Positions 1 through 6,547 of a stretch of DNA of 6,547 nt are shown one piece after another (positions within the stretch are counted from its first letter, which is position 1; each line of letters begins with the position of its first letter). Source of the stretch: Candidatus Hydrogenedens sp. (GTDB taxonomy: Bacteria; Hydrogenedentota; Hydrogenedentia; Hydrogenedentales; Hydrogenedentaceae); assembly GCA_035378955.1 (NCBI GenBank), contig DAOSUS010000115.1, positions 1 through 6,547 on the forward strand, in the 5' to 3' direction. The translations under genes and the position numbers were made by a program. The notes below the pieces were generated by a model, which worked only from the letters and a program-made list of their open reading frames with translations, searched no databases and had not been told where the DNA came from.

Positions 1-1
1 T

Positions 2-1471
2 TTGAAAAGGGAAAAATATATAGAAATAAGAATGTATATATTATGTATATTCCTTATTTCAATTTTGTATTCTATCGCCATATTTGCAGAAACATCTGAT
101 TGGGAATCGGTCACACTTTCGGATACGGGTGAATCCCTACGAAATCCAGGAATGGGATGGGTATTACATTTTTATGATAATGAAATACAAAATTATGGCT
201 CTAAATTAGAACCATCGGATACCGTTGATGAATTCCCGTGTCTGTCAGTTATTTATTTAAGAATAGCATGGTCATTTCTGGAACCTGAAGAAGGAAAATA
301 TAACTGGTCTGTATTAGATACTCCTGCTCAACGGTGGATTTCTAAAGGGAAAAAAATTGCCTTGCGTATTACTTGTAGCGAGACTCCTATTCCATGGGCA
401 ACACCTAAATGGGTTTATGAAGCAGGAGCCAAAGGTAATTTCTTTATCCCAGCAGAAGGAATTAAAGAAAATGGAAGTCATTGGGAACCCGAATTTGATG
501 ACCCCATTTTCTTAGAAAAGTTAGATAAATTTTTAGCAGAGTTAGCAAAACGGTATGATGGGAACCCTGAAGTCGCCTTTATAGATATAGGTTCCTTAGG
601 AGTATGGGGAGAAGGTCATGTATGGCATTCCACTAAAAAACATATTTCTCCGGAATCTATCAAAAAACATATAGATTTACATATAAAGCACTTTAAAAAT
701 ACAATAATCGCCCTAAATGATGACATTGTCACAAATGGACAAAAATTTGATGTGCTTCCCGAAGAGAAAAAAGAAATCCTTAATTACGCCATTGAAAAAG
801 GATTAACACTTCGTGATGATAGTATCCTTGTTCAGGGGGGTGAAAATGCTTATTTTAGTGCCAAACTTGCAGAATATTTTTGGAGGAATAAACCGGTTAT
901 TTTAGAGAGTGAACATTATGGACCTTCAAAGAATCAAGGGCGTTGGGGTGATGGTAGCAAATATTTACAGGCTGTAGAAGATTACCATGCCAGTTATGTT
1001 TCTATACATTGGTGGCCTCGGGAGTTTTTAACAGACAACAAAGATTTAATAGATAAAATCAATTTTAGGTTAGGTTATCGTATTTTGCCTACAGAGGTTA
1101 AATGGCAAAAGACAGTAAAAATATCGGATAAAAAATGGGACATTTCCTATCGTTGGGTAAATAAAGGAGTTGCTCCTTGTTATCAAGATGTATATCCCAT
1201 TATCACATGGAAAGATGAAAATGGGGGAATTGTTGCTGTTTTTACAGATGATGTATTTAATCTCAGGAATTTGCCTATAAGGAAACAAGATGAACCCCAA
1301 GAAGTAGAATCGAAAACTTCGTTTTTTATTCCTTTTTTATTAAAAGAAGGAACTTATACCGTGTTGATTTCAGCGGGTACTATTACTGGAACTCCTGAAA
1401 TTCAATTACCCTTAACCAACTCTGACCAGGAAAAGAGATATGTTATTGGTAAAGTTAATGTTGTTTTGTGA
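2..1471 (+). CDS. Probable exported glycoside-hydrolase-like protein with DUF4832-like C-terminus
   Basis: The enzymatic role is unproven; a carbohydrate-active role is inferred. Residues 1-10 are basic and residues 11-29 are hydrophobic, ending in IFA before E30, which looks like a signal peptide. The mature part opens with an 'NPGMGW' motif (49-53), typical of proteins annotated as DUF4832 or beta-galactosidase-like. A TIM-barrel-like stretch follows: LRIAW with LEPEEGKYNW (86-102), then LGVWGEGH (199-206), where E204 sits like a glycosidase acid/base, and PVILESEHYG (298-307), where E302 or E304 could be the nucleophile. Residues from about 355 onward, with YRWVNKGVAPCY, resemble the beta-sandwich end of DUF4832 proteins. 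The start is uncertain. TTG at 2 keeps the basic n-region, whereas ATG at 32 (M11) would lose it, and the frame may continue upstream of the window. It ends 69 bases before the hydrogenase genes with no terminator hairpin between, so read-through is possible, but no functional link is visible. Confidence 0.75.
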   Translation: MKREKYIEIRMYILCIFLISILYSIAIFAETSDWESVTLSDTGESLRNPGMGWVLHFYDNEIQNYGSKLEPSDTVDEFPCLSVIYLRIAWSFLEPEEGKYNWSVLDTPAQRWISKGKKIALRITCSETPIPWATPKWVYEAGAKGNFFIPAEGIKENGSHWEPEFDDPIFLEKLDKFLAELAKRYDGNPEVAFIDIGSLGVWGEGHVWHSTKKHISPESIKKHIDLHIKHFKNTIIALNDDIVTNGQKFDVLPEEKKEILNYAIEKGLTLRDDSILVQGGENAYFSAKLAEYFWRNKPVILESEHYGPSKNQGRWGDGSKYLQAVEDYHASYVSIHWWPREFLTDNKDLIDKINFRLGYRILPTEVKWQKTVKISDKKWDISYRWVNKGVAPCYQDVYPIITWKDENGGIVAVFTDDVFNLRNLPIRKQDEPQEVESKTSFFIPFLLKEGTYTVLISAGTITGTPEIQLPLTNSDQEKRYVIGKVNVVL

Positions 1472-1540
1472 GGAAAATAAAATATGTTAATAAAAACTTC
1501 AGAAATGAAGAATACAAAAGATATGGAAAGGAGATAAAAA

Positions 1541-4500
1541 ATGAGTCCATTTCGAAGTCATGTATTAATCTGTGCAGGTGCAGGATGCGTGGCATCAGGC
1601 TCGATGGAAGTCAGTTCCGCCTTTTCGGAGGCACTTGCAAAACATGGGCTAAATGATGAAATTCAGGTAGTCCATACAGGATGTTTGGGACCCTGTGCTA
1701 TAGGTCCTGTGGTCGTAATTTACCCAGATGCTATTTTTTATCAGGGTGTCAAAACAACAGATGTTGAAGATATTGTTGTTGAGCATCTGTTAAAAGGGCG
1801 ACCTGTCAGTCGTTTGAATTTCAAATCCACAACCACATCACAAATTATCCCTGCCTTACAGGAAATAGGTTTCTTTAAGCAGCAGACCAAAATTGTTTTA
1901 CGGAACTGCGGTATTATAGACCCCACAAAAATTGAAGAATATATCGCGAGAGATGGGTATCAAGCTTTAGCAAAAGTATTGACAAAAATGACTCCACAAC
2001 AAGTAGTGGAGGAAGTGAAAAAATCAGGACTTCGGGGAAGAGGTGGTGCAGGATTCCCAACAGGTATAAAATGGGAATTAACCCAGAAAGCCCCGGGTGA
2101 TAAAAAGTATGTTCTTTGCAATGCTGATGAAGGTGACCCGGGAGCGTTTATGGACAGAAGTGTTTTGGAAGGTGACCCCCATAGTGTTATTGAGGCTATG
2201 ATTATAGCGGGATATGCTATAGGTTCTGACCAGGGGTATATTTATGTTCGGGCTGAGTATCCATTAGCAGTAGAAAGGCTTAATATTGCGATTGGTCAGG
2301 CAAAGGAATTAGGATTGTTAGGGAAAAATATAATGGGGACGGGCTTTAATTTCGATTTAGAAATACGGATGGGTTCAGGGGCTTTTGTGTGCGGTGAAGA
2401 AACAGCACTTATGCGTTCTATAGAAGGAAAGAGAGGCGAACCTCGTCCGCGTCCACCGTTCCCTGCATATAAAGGTTTATGGGAAAAGCCCAGTTTATTA
2501 AATAATGTAGAAACTTATGCAAATATTCCTGTTATTATCCTAAAAGGTGCCGATTGGTTTGCGTCTATAGGAACTGCTAAGAGTAAAGGAACTAAAGTAT
2601 TTGCATTAGCGGGTGCAGTTAACAATACAGGTCTGGTAGAAATACCCATTGGAACACCTTTAGGAGAGATTATTTATGATATTGGTGGTGGAATTCCTCG
2701 TGGTAAACAATTCAAAGCGGCACAAATTGGGGGTCCTTCCGGTGGGTGTATACCCAAGCAATATTTAAATGTTCCTGTTGATTATGAGTCTTTACAAGAA
2801 TTGGGAGCCATTATGGGTTCAGGTGGTTTAATTGTTATGGATGAAGACACTTGTATGGTAGATATGGCTCGTTTCTTCCTTGACTTTGTTCAAGACGAAT
2901 CCTGTGGAAAATGTGTGCCATGCCGTGTTGGAACCAAAAGGATGTTAGAAATTGTAACGAGAATTTGTGAGGGTCGAGGAGAGGAAGGTGATATTGAAAA
3001 ACTAATAGAGTTGGGGAAACAAATTAAAGATGCTTCTTTATGTGGTTTAGGACAGACAGCCCCAAATCCTGTCCTTTCTGCAATTCGTCATTTCCGTGAG
3101 GAATTTGAAATACACATTCGTGAACATAAATGTCCCGCGGGTGTCTGTCCGTCCCTTGTCCGTGCTCCTTGTATGAGTGCTTGCCCTGCGAATGTTTACA
3201 TCCCGGGTTTTGTTTCATTAATATCTGAAAAAAGATATGCAGAAGCACTTCGTGTTCATCGCGACCAAAATCCTTTCGCTTCGGTTTGTGCCCGTGTGTG
3301 TTTCTATACTTGTGAGGATAAATGTAGAAGAGCCACTCTTGATGAAGCCGTATCTATTCGCGGATTAAAACGGTTTATGGTAGAACAGGAAGTTACAATA
3401 CAATTGCCTGAAATCCGTGAAAATGAACAAAATCTTCGTAAGAAAATTGCTATCATAGGGGCAGGTCCGGCGGGTCTTACCTGTGCTTATTTCCTTGCAC
3501 GATTGGGCTATCAACCTCGTGTATTCGAATCAGCACCCAGACCCGGTGGTATGTTAGTGCAAACAATACCTGCATATCGTTTACCCAGAGAAGAGTTGGC
3601 TCGTGAGATTCGTATGATAGAAAGAATGGGTGTTGTTATTGAAACAGAAAAAGCCTTAGGTCGTGATTTTACATTACAAAGCCTTCGTGATGATGGTTAT
3701 GAGGCTATTTTCATTGGTATAGGTGCTCCCTCTGGACAAAAATTAAGAATTCCAGGCGAAGATGCAGAAGGAGTTGTCGAGGCAATAGATTTCCTTCGTG
3801 AATACAACCTTCGTGGTTCTGTTCCGGTAGGTAAGAATGTTGTTATTATAGGTGGTGGCAATGCAGCTATTGACGCGGCAAGAACAGCCATTCGTTTAGG
3901 TGCTAAAAAGGCGACGATTCTCTATCGCAGAACAAGAGAAGAAATGCCTGCCTATAAAGAAGAAATCGAAGAAGCGGTTAACGAAGGCGTAATTTTGAAA
4001 ATGTTAGTCACTCCACTGGAAATTTTAACAGAAAATGGAAAAGTTGTTGGTGTGAAATGTCAACACATGTGGTTAGGAGAATATGACCGTTCTGGTAGAA
4101 GAAGACCCGAAGCAAAATCAGGTGAAGAACCTTTTGTTGAAGAAGCCGACCAGGTTATAGCGGCGATAGGTCAGACTGTTGATTTGAAACGGTATCTTGA
4201 TGGATTAAATGTTAAATTAACTCCTTCCGGCTTTTTGTGGGTTGACCAATTATACGGACAAACCTCTATAGAATGGTTATTTGCAGGTGGTGATATTAGT
4301 TCTGGACCTTCCTCTGTAGCAGAAGCAATTGGTGCTGGAGAAAGGGCAGCAGTAGGCATTGATAAATATCTTACTGGTGAAGAACATGCTTTCTGGAGAG
4401 AACCGTATATGGTTGATACAGAATTTGACCCAGATTCTGACCCTGTAGATTTCCCAAGAGCAAAAATGAAACTTCTGCCTGTTGAAAAGCGAGTTCATAA

Positions 4501-4612
4501 CTTCAATGAAGTAGAAATTCCGTTTACAGAAACATTAGCCGTAAGAGAGGCTCGCCGTTGCTTACGTTGTGATTATCGTGAAACAAAAATAAGTTTAAAA
4601 ACACAACATTAA
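1541..4612 (+). CDS. hydB: [FeFe]-hydrogenase flavoprotein subunit: HydB/NuoF fused to a GltD/NfnB-type FAD-NAD(P)H module
   Basis: This subunit would exchange electrons between NAD(P)(H) and HydA in a soluble cytoplasmic complex. Domains in order: a thioredoxin-like [2Fe-2S] domain (about 1-90; C11, C16, C48, C52); a NuoF-like NADH/FMN domain (about 115-400) with GLRGRGGAGFPTGIKW (164-179), NADEGDPGA (194-202) and GSGAFVCGEETAL (278-290); and a NuoF-type [4Fe-4S] site (C455, C458, C461, C501). The hinge CPAGVC (531-536) leads into a GltD/dihydropyrimidine-dehydrogenase-type double-cluster domain (C544, C548, C583, C587, C591, C595). Next come an FAD Rossmann fold (GAGPAGL, 640-646), a second nucleotide fold (GGGNAAIDAAR, 771-781) followed by YRR (795-797), which favours NADPH in GltD, and the FAD-closing AGGD (915-918). 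It ends with a CLRC tail (1007-1010). A normal HydB is about 600 residues and ends in a 2x[4Fe-4S] ferredoxin, replaced here. AAAGGAG at 1527-1533, 7 bases before the ATG, supports the start. Family assignment is firm; NADPH use and bifurcation are inferred. Confidence 0.93.
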   Translation: MSPFRSHVLICAGAGCVASGSMEVSSAFSEALAKHGLNDEIQVVHTGCLGPCAIGPVVVIYPDAIFYQGVKTTDVEDIVVEHLLKGRPVSRLNFKSTTTSQIIPALQEIGFFKQQTKIVLRNCGIIDPTKIEEYIARDGYQALAKVLTKMTPQQVVEEVKKSGLRGRGGAGFPTGIKWELTQKAPGDKKYVLCNADEGDPGAFMDRSVLEGDPHSVIEAMIIAGYAIGSDQGYIYVRAEYPLAVERLNIAIGQAKELGLLGKNIMGTGFNFDLEIRMGSGAFVCGEETALMRSIEGKRGEPRPRPPFPAYKGLWEKPSLLNNVETYANIPVIILKGADWFASIGTAKSKGTKVFALAGAVNNTGLVEIPIGTPLGEIIYDIGGGIPRGKQFKAAQIGGPSGGCIPKQYLNVPVDYESLQELGAIMGSGGLIVMDEDTCMVDMARFFLDFVQDESCGKCVPCRVGTKRMLEIVTRICEGRGEEGDIEKLIELGKQIKDASLCGLGQTAPNPVLSAIRHFREEFEIHIREHKCPAGVCPSLVRAPCMSACPANVYIPGFVSLISEKRYAEALRVHRDQNPFASVCARVCFYTCEDKCRRATLDEAVSIRGLKRFMVEQEVTIQLPEIRENEQNLRKKIAIIGAGPAGLTCAYFLARLGYQPRVFESAPRPGGMLVQTIPAYRLPREELAREIRMIERMGVVIETEKALGRDFTLQSLRDDGYEAIFIGIGAPSGQKLRIPGEDAEGVVEAIDFLREYNLRGSVPVGKNVVIIGGGNAAIDAARTAIRLGAKKATILYRRTREEMPAYKEEIEEAVNEGVILKMLVTPLEILTENGKVVGVKCQHMWLGEYDRSGRRRPEAKSGEEPFVEEADQVIAAIGQTVDLKRYLDGLNVKLTPSGFLWVDQLYGQTSIEWLFAGGDISSGPSSVAEAIGAGERAAVGIDKYLTGEEHAFWREPYMVDTEFDPDSDPVDFPRAKMKLLPVEKRVHNFNEVEIPFTETLAVREARRCLRCDYRETKISLKTQH

Positions 4613-4629
4613 TAAAAGGAGAATGAACC

Positions 4630-6402
4630 ATGCCAAAATTAACTATAGATGGTATTCCCGTAGAAGTTCCTGAAGGGACAACAATACTTCAAGCAGCGAA
4701 ACAAGTCGGTTTAAAAATCCCTACACTTTGTTATCTTGAAGAGGTTCAAGCCATTGGTGCTTGTCGTGTATGCGTGGTAGAAGTAGAGGGAGCACGCACT
4801 TTAGTTGCATCCTGTGTTGCTCCTGTAACAGAAGGGATGAAAGTTCATACCAATTCAAAAAGAGCCCGTGAAGCAAGAAAAACAGTGGTAGAATTGTTAT
4901 TATCTGACCATGATGGCGATTGCCAGACATGTGTTCGCAATGATGATTGTGAACTTCAGGAATTGGCAAGAACTTTAGGTATAAAAGAGATTCGCTATCA
5001 GGGTGAAAAGAGTAAACGGATTGTGGATGAAACAACGCCGGCTATTGTCCGCGATACATCCAAATGTGTTTTATGCAGGAGATGTGTAACCGTATGCAAT
5101 GAAGTTCAAGGCGTAGGTGGATTATTTCCACAAAATCGCGGATTTGAAACGGTCGTAGGACCTGCTTTTTGCAGTGATTTAGATGATGTCGTTTGTGTTC
5201 AGTGTGGACAATGTGGAGCGGTTTGTCCTGTGGGTGCCATTGTAGAAAGAGACCAGATTTCAGATGTTTTCGCTGCTTTAGATGACCCTACAAAAACTGT
5301 TGTAGTGCAGACAGCCCCTGCAATTCGTGCTGCCTTAGGTGAGTGTTTTGGTTTACCGCCCGGTACTTTAGTAACTGGTAAGATGGTTACCGCTCTGCGC
5401 AGATTAGGTTTCCATGCTGTTTTTGATACAAACTTTGCTGCAGACCTTTGTATTATGGAAGAAGGAACGGAGTTACTAACTCGATTAAAGAAAAAATTAG
5501 TAGATGGAGAAAACATAGCATTACCCATGTTTACCAGTTGTTCGCCAGGTTGGATTAAGTTTTTGGAACATTTTTACCCGGATATGATTCCCAATGTTTC
5601 AACATGTAAATCTCCTCAACAAATGTTCGGTGCTGTTGCAAAAACCTATTATGCTCAGAAAATCGGTAAGAAACCCGAAGATATTGTAGTTGTTTCTATT
5701 ATGCCTTGTACAGCAAAGAAATATGAACATCAGCGACCAGAAATGAATAGCTCGGGTGTCCGTGATGTAGACTATGTTCTCACAACCCGAGAATTAGGTA
5801 GAATGATAAAACAAGCAGGTATTGATTTTGTCAATTTACCAGAAGATAAACAAGACTCTCCTTTAGGACTATCCACAGGTGCAGCTGATATATTTGCAAA
5901 TACCGGTGGTGTAATGGAAGCAGCAATTCGAACTGTTTACGAAATAGTAACAGGGAAAGAATTACCGTTTGATGGACTTCATGTTGCTCCTATCGAAGGA
6001 TTAGAAGGAATTAAAGAAGCTTCATTAAAACTTGAAAAATGTGTTCCTGAATGGTCATTCTTAGAAGGGGCAACTGTAAATGTTGCTGTGGCGCATGGTT
6101 TAGGTAATGCAAGAGCATTAATAGAACGTGTTCGTTCAGGAGAAAAGGCATATCATTTTATCGAAATAATGACTTGTCCCGGTGGCTGCATTGGAGGAGG
6201 AGGACAACCTCGATTCACGGATAATTCAGTCCGTCTCGCTCGTATTCAGGCTATATATAAAGAAGATGAAGGAAAAGAACTTCGTAAATCCCATGTAAAT
6301 CCTGATATACAAAAAATATATGAGGAATTTTTGGGACATCCTAATAGTGAAGTTGCTCATCATTTATTACATACGCATTACAACCCAAGAACAAAAGTAT
6401 AA
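4630..6402 (+). CDS. hydA: [FeFe]-hydrogenase catalytic subunit HydA
   Basis: HydA carries out reversible H2 oxidation and proton reduction at the H-cluster, in the cytoplasm (no signal peptide). Domains in order: plant-type [2Fe-2S] ferredoxin (C34, C45, C48, C62); His-Cys [4Fe-4S] site (H94, C98, C101, C107); two further [4Fe-4S] clusters (C146, C149, C152, C156 and C189, C192, C195, C199); then the H-cluster domain (about 225-530). The signatures are L1 TSCSPGW (302-308), L2 MPCTAKKYE (358-366) and L3 EIMTCPGGCIGGGGQP (512-527). The proton-path residues known from Clostridium pasteurianum CpI have counterparts: C304, E278, E281, R285 and S324. S305 stands where CpI has cluster ligand C300. 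The tail (about 533-590), ending HLLHTHY, is the small-subunit-like domain. The 590 residues fit the modular HydA length of multimeric hydrogenases. AAAAGGAG at 4614-4621, 8 bases before the ATG, supports the start. The 17-base gap to hydB implies co-transcription and a shared complex. Maturases must be encoded elsewhere. Confidence 0.97.
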   Translation: MPKLTIDGIPVEVPEGTTILQAAKQVGLKIPTLCYLEEVQAIGACRVCVVEVEGARTLVASCVAPVTEGMKVHTNSKRAREARKTVVELLLSDHDGDCQTCVRNDDCELQELARTLGIKEIRYQGEKSKRIVDETTPAIVRDTSKCVLCRRCVTVCNEVQGVGGLFPQNRGFETVVGPAFCSDLDDVVCVQCGQCGAVCPVGAIVERDQISDVFAALDDPTKTVVVQTAPAIRAALGECFGLPPGTLVTGKMVTALRRLGFHAVFDTNFAADLCIMEEGTELLTRLKKKLVDGENIALPMFTSCSPGWIKFLEHFYPDMIPNVSTCKSPQQMFGAVAKTYYAQKIGKKPEDIVVVSIMPCTAKKYEHQRPEMNSSGVRDVDYVLTTRELGRMIKQAGIDFVNLPEDKQDSPLGLSTGAADIFANTGGVMEAAIRTVYEIVTGKELPFDGLHVAPIEGLEGIKEASLKLEKCVPEWSFLEGATVNVAVAHGLGNARALIERVRSGEKAYHFIEIMTCPGGCIGGGGQPRFTDNSVRLARIQAIYKEDEGKELRKSHVNPDIQKIYEEFLGHPNSEVAHHLLHTHYNPRTKV

Positions 6403-6413
6403 AGATAATATCA

Positions 6414-6453
6414 GGTAAAGGAGAGTGTGAAAAACACTCTCCTTTACCATTTT
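6414..6453 (+). terminator. Probable intrinsic terminator of the hyd operon
   Basis: A perfect 15-bp inverted repeat (GGTAAAGGAGAGTGT at 6414-6428 with its complement at 6434-6448) encloses a 5-base GAAAA loop, 11 bases after the hydA stop. It is followed by ATTTT, a rather short T-run, so termination may be partial. The other strand lacks a T-run after the stem, so action on the + transcript is more likely. The 5' arm contains AAAGGAGA, resembling a ribosome binding site, but no open frame follows it (the nearby GTG at 6425 runs straight into TGA). Confidence 0.75.
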
Positions 6454-6462
6454 AGAAAGTTG

Positions 6463-6468
6463 TATAAT
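6463..6468 (+). promoter_or_regulatory. Possible -10 box (TATAAT) for the downstream gene
   Basis: An exact TATAAT lies just after the hyd terminator and 57 bases before the putative ATG at 6526, a sensible place for the next gene's promoter. At a 17-base spacing the upstream hexamer is TCCTTT, a poor -35 match, and the base arrangement is not an extended -10. The region is AT-rich, so a chance match is possible. Confidence 0.35.
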
Positions 6469-6499
6469 AGGAGTATGGGTAGGAGTATGTAGGTTTATG
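6468..6499 (+). repeat. Three tandem 10-base direct repeats (TAGGAGTATG)
   Basis: TAGGAGTATG occurs exactly at 6468-6477 and 6480-6489. A third copy with two mismatches (TAGGTTTATG) follows at 6490-6499. The first two copies start 12 bases apart and the last two 10 bases apart. They begin at the last base of the TATAAT box and lie in the presumed 5' untranslated region of the next gene, so they could be an operator or a minor slippage product. No function can be assigned. Confidence 0.55.
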
Positions 6500-6525
6500 A
6501 GTGTGTAATATTCAGGAAAGATAAA

Positions 6526-6547
6526 ATGGAAAACAAAATTATAATGG
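6526..6547 (+). CDS. Possible start of a downstream gene (cut by the window edge)
   Basis: ATG at 6526 opens a frame reading MENKIIM up to the end of the window, with AGGAAAG at 6514-6520 placed 5 bases upstream as a plausible ribosome binding site. The terminator, TATAAT box and this start together suggest a new transcription unit. Seven residues are too few to recognise a product, and the frame could close just beyond the window. Confidence 0.4.

Noticed and set aside
1466..1483. TTGTGA resembling half of a Rex (NADH-sensing) operator upstream of hydB
   Set aside because: The matching TCACAA half is absent at the expected spacing, and the hexamer contains the upstream gene's stop codon. 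A single half-site is not evidence.
1461..1488. Possible promoter TTGTTT - 16 bases - TATGTT ahead of hydB
   Set aside because: It matches consensus at only 3 of 6 and 4 of 6 positions in very AT-rich DNA and overlaps the end of the upstream gene. It is too weak to call.
1468..1656. Small + strand frame (62 residues) starting at the end of the first gene and overlapping hydB
   Set aside because: It overlaps the first 116 bases of hydB in another frame, has no good ribosome binding site, and its sequence resembles no family. The hydB frame carries the conserved [2Fe-2S] cysteines over the same bases.
3113..3200. Suspicion that the HydB-GltD junction is an assembly or frameshift artefact
   Set aside because: The frame runs through the junction without a stop, composition is uniform on both sides, the hinge motif CPAGVC is intact, and hydA follows with normal operon spacing. 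A genuine fusion is more likely.
4721..5528. Minus-strand open frames of 104 and 109 residues opposite hydA
   Set aside because: They lie opposite highly conserved ferredoxin and H-cluster coding sequence, show no recognisable domain, and are explained as shadow frames of hydA.
6475..6492. Mini-frame ATG GGT AGG AGT ATG TAG with a GGAG just upstream
   Set aside because: It encodes only five residues, is made from the tandem repeats, and its GGAG lies too close to the ATG for good initiation. It is not supported as a leader peptide.

Overview
The window suggests an anaerobic, H2-metabolising bacterium with AT-rich DNA (roughly 40% G+C by eye) and strong AAAGGAG-type ribosome binding sites. 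The sequence alone does not fix the phylum. All recognisable genes lie on the + strand, and no minus-strand gene is credible.

Layout: (1) 2-1471 encodes a probable exported protein with a TIM-barrel, glycoside-hydrolase-like N-terminal part and a DUF4832-like C-terminal part. Its true start may lie outside the window. (2) After a 69-base gap, 1541-4612 encodes a 1023-residue flavoprotein. This is a HydB/NuoF-type NADH:FMN hydrogenase subunit fused in frame to a GltD/NfnB-type FAD and NAD(P)H-binding iron-sulfur module. (3) 17 bases later, 4630-6402 encodes the catalytic [FeFe]-hydrogenase subunit HydA, with an N-terminal relay of [2Fe-2S] and [4Fe-4S] domains, the H-cluster domain and the small-subunit-like tail. 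(4) A perfect 15-bp hairpin at 6414-6448 probably ends the hyd transcript. (5) The last 100 bases hold a TATAAT box, three tandem 10-base repeats and the probable first codons of another gene at 6526.

The two hyd genes form a tight two-gene unit. Electrons would pass between the H-cluster in HydA and the flavins of the large fused subunit through the iron-sulfur clusters. That subunit carries two nicotinamide sites, one of NuoF type (normally NADH) and one of GltD type (normally NADPH). This makes it a candidate for a soluble hydrogenase linked to both NAD(H) and NADP(H), possibly electron-bifurcating. As far as I recall, the HydDB classification names a 'glutamate synthase-linked' [FeFe]-hydrogenase group (A2). 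The broad architecture is therefore probably not new, but its biochemistry appears thinly studied. No HydC/NuoE-like subunit and no HydE, HydF or HydG maturase gene is present in the window.

The most notable details are the HydB-GltD fusion, the loss of the usual HydB C-terminal ferredoxin module, the apparent absence of HydC, and a Ser in HydA at the position that aligns with an H-cluster cysteine ligand.
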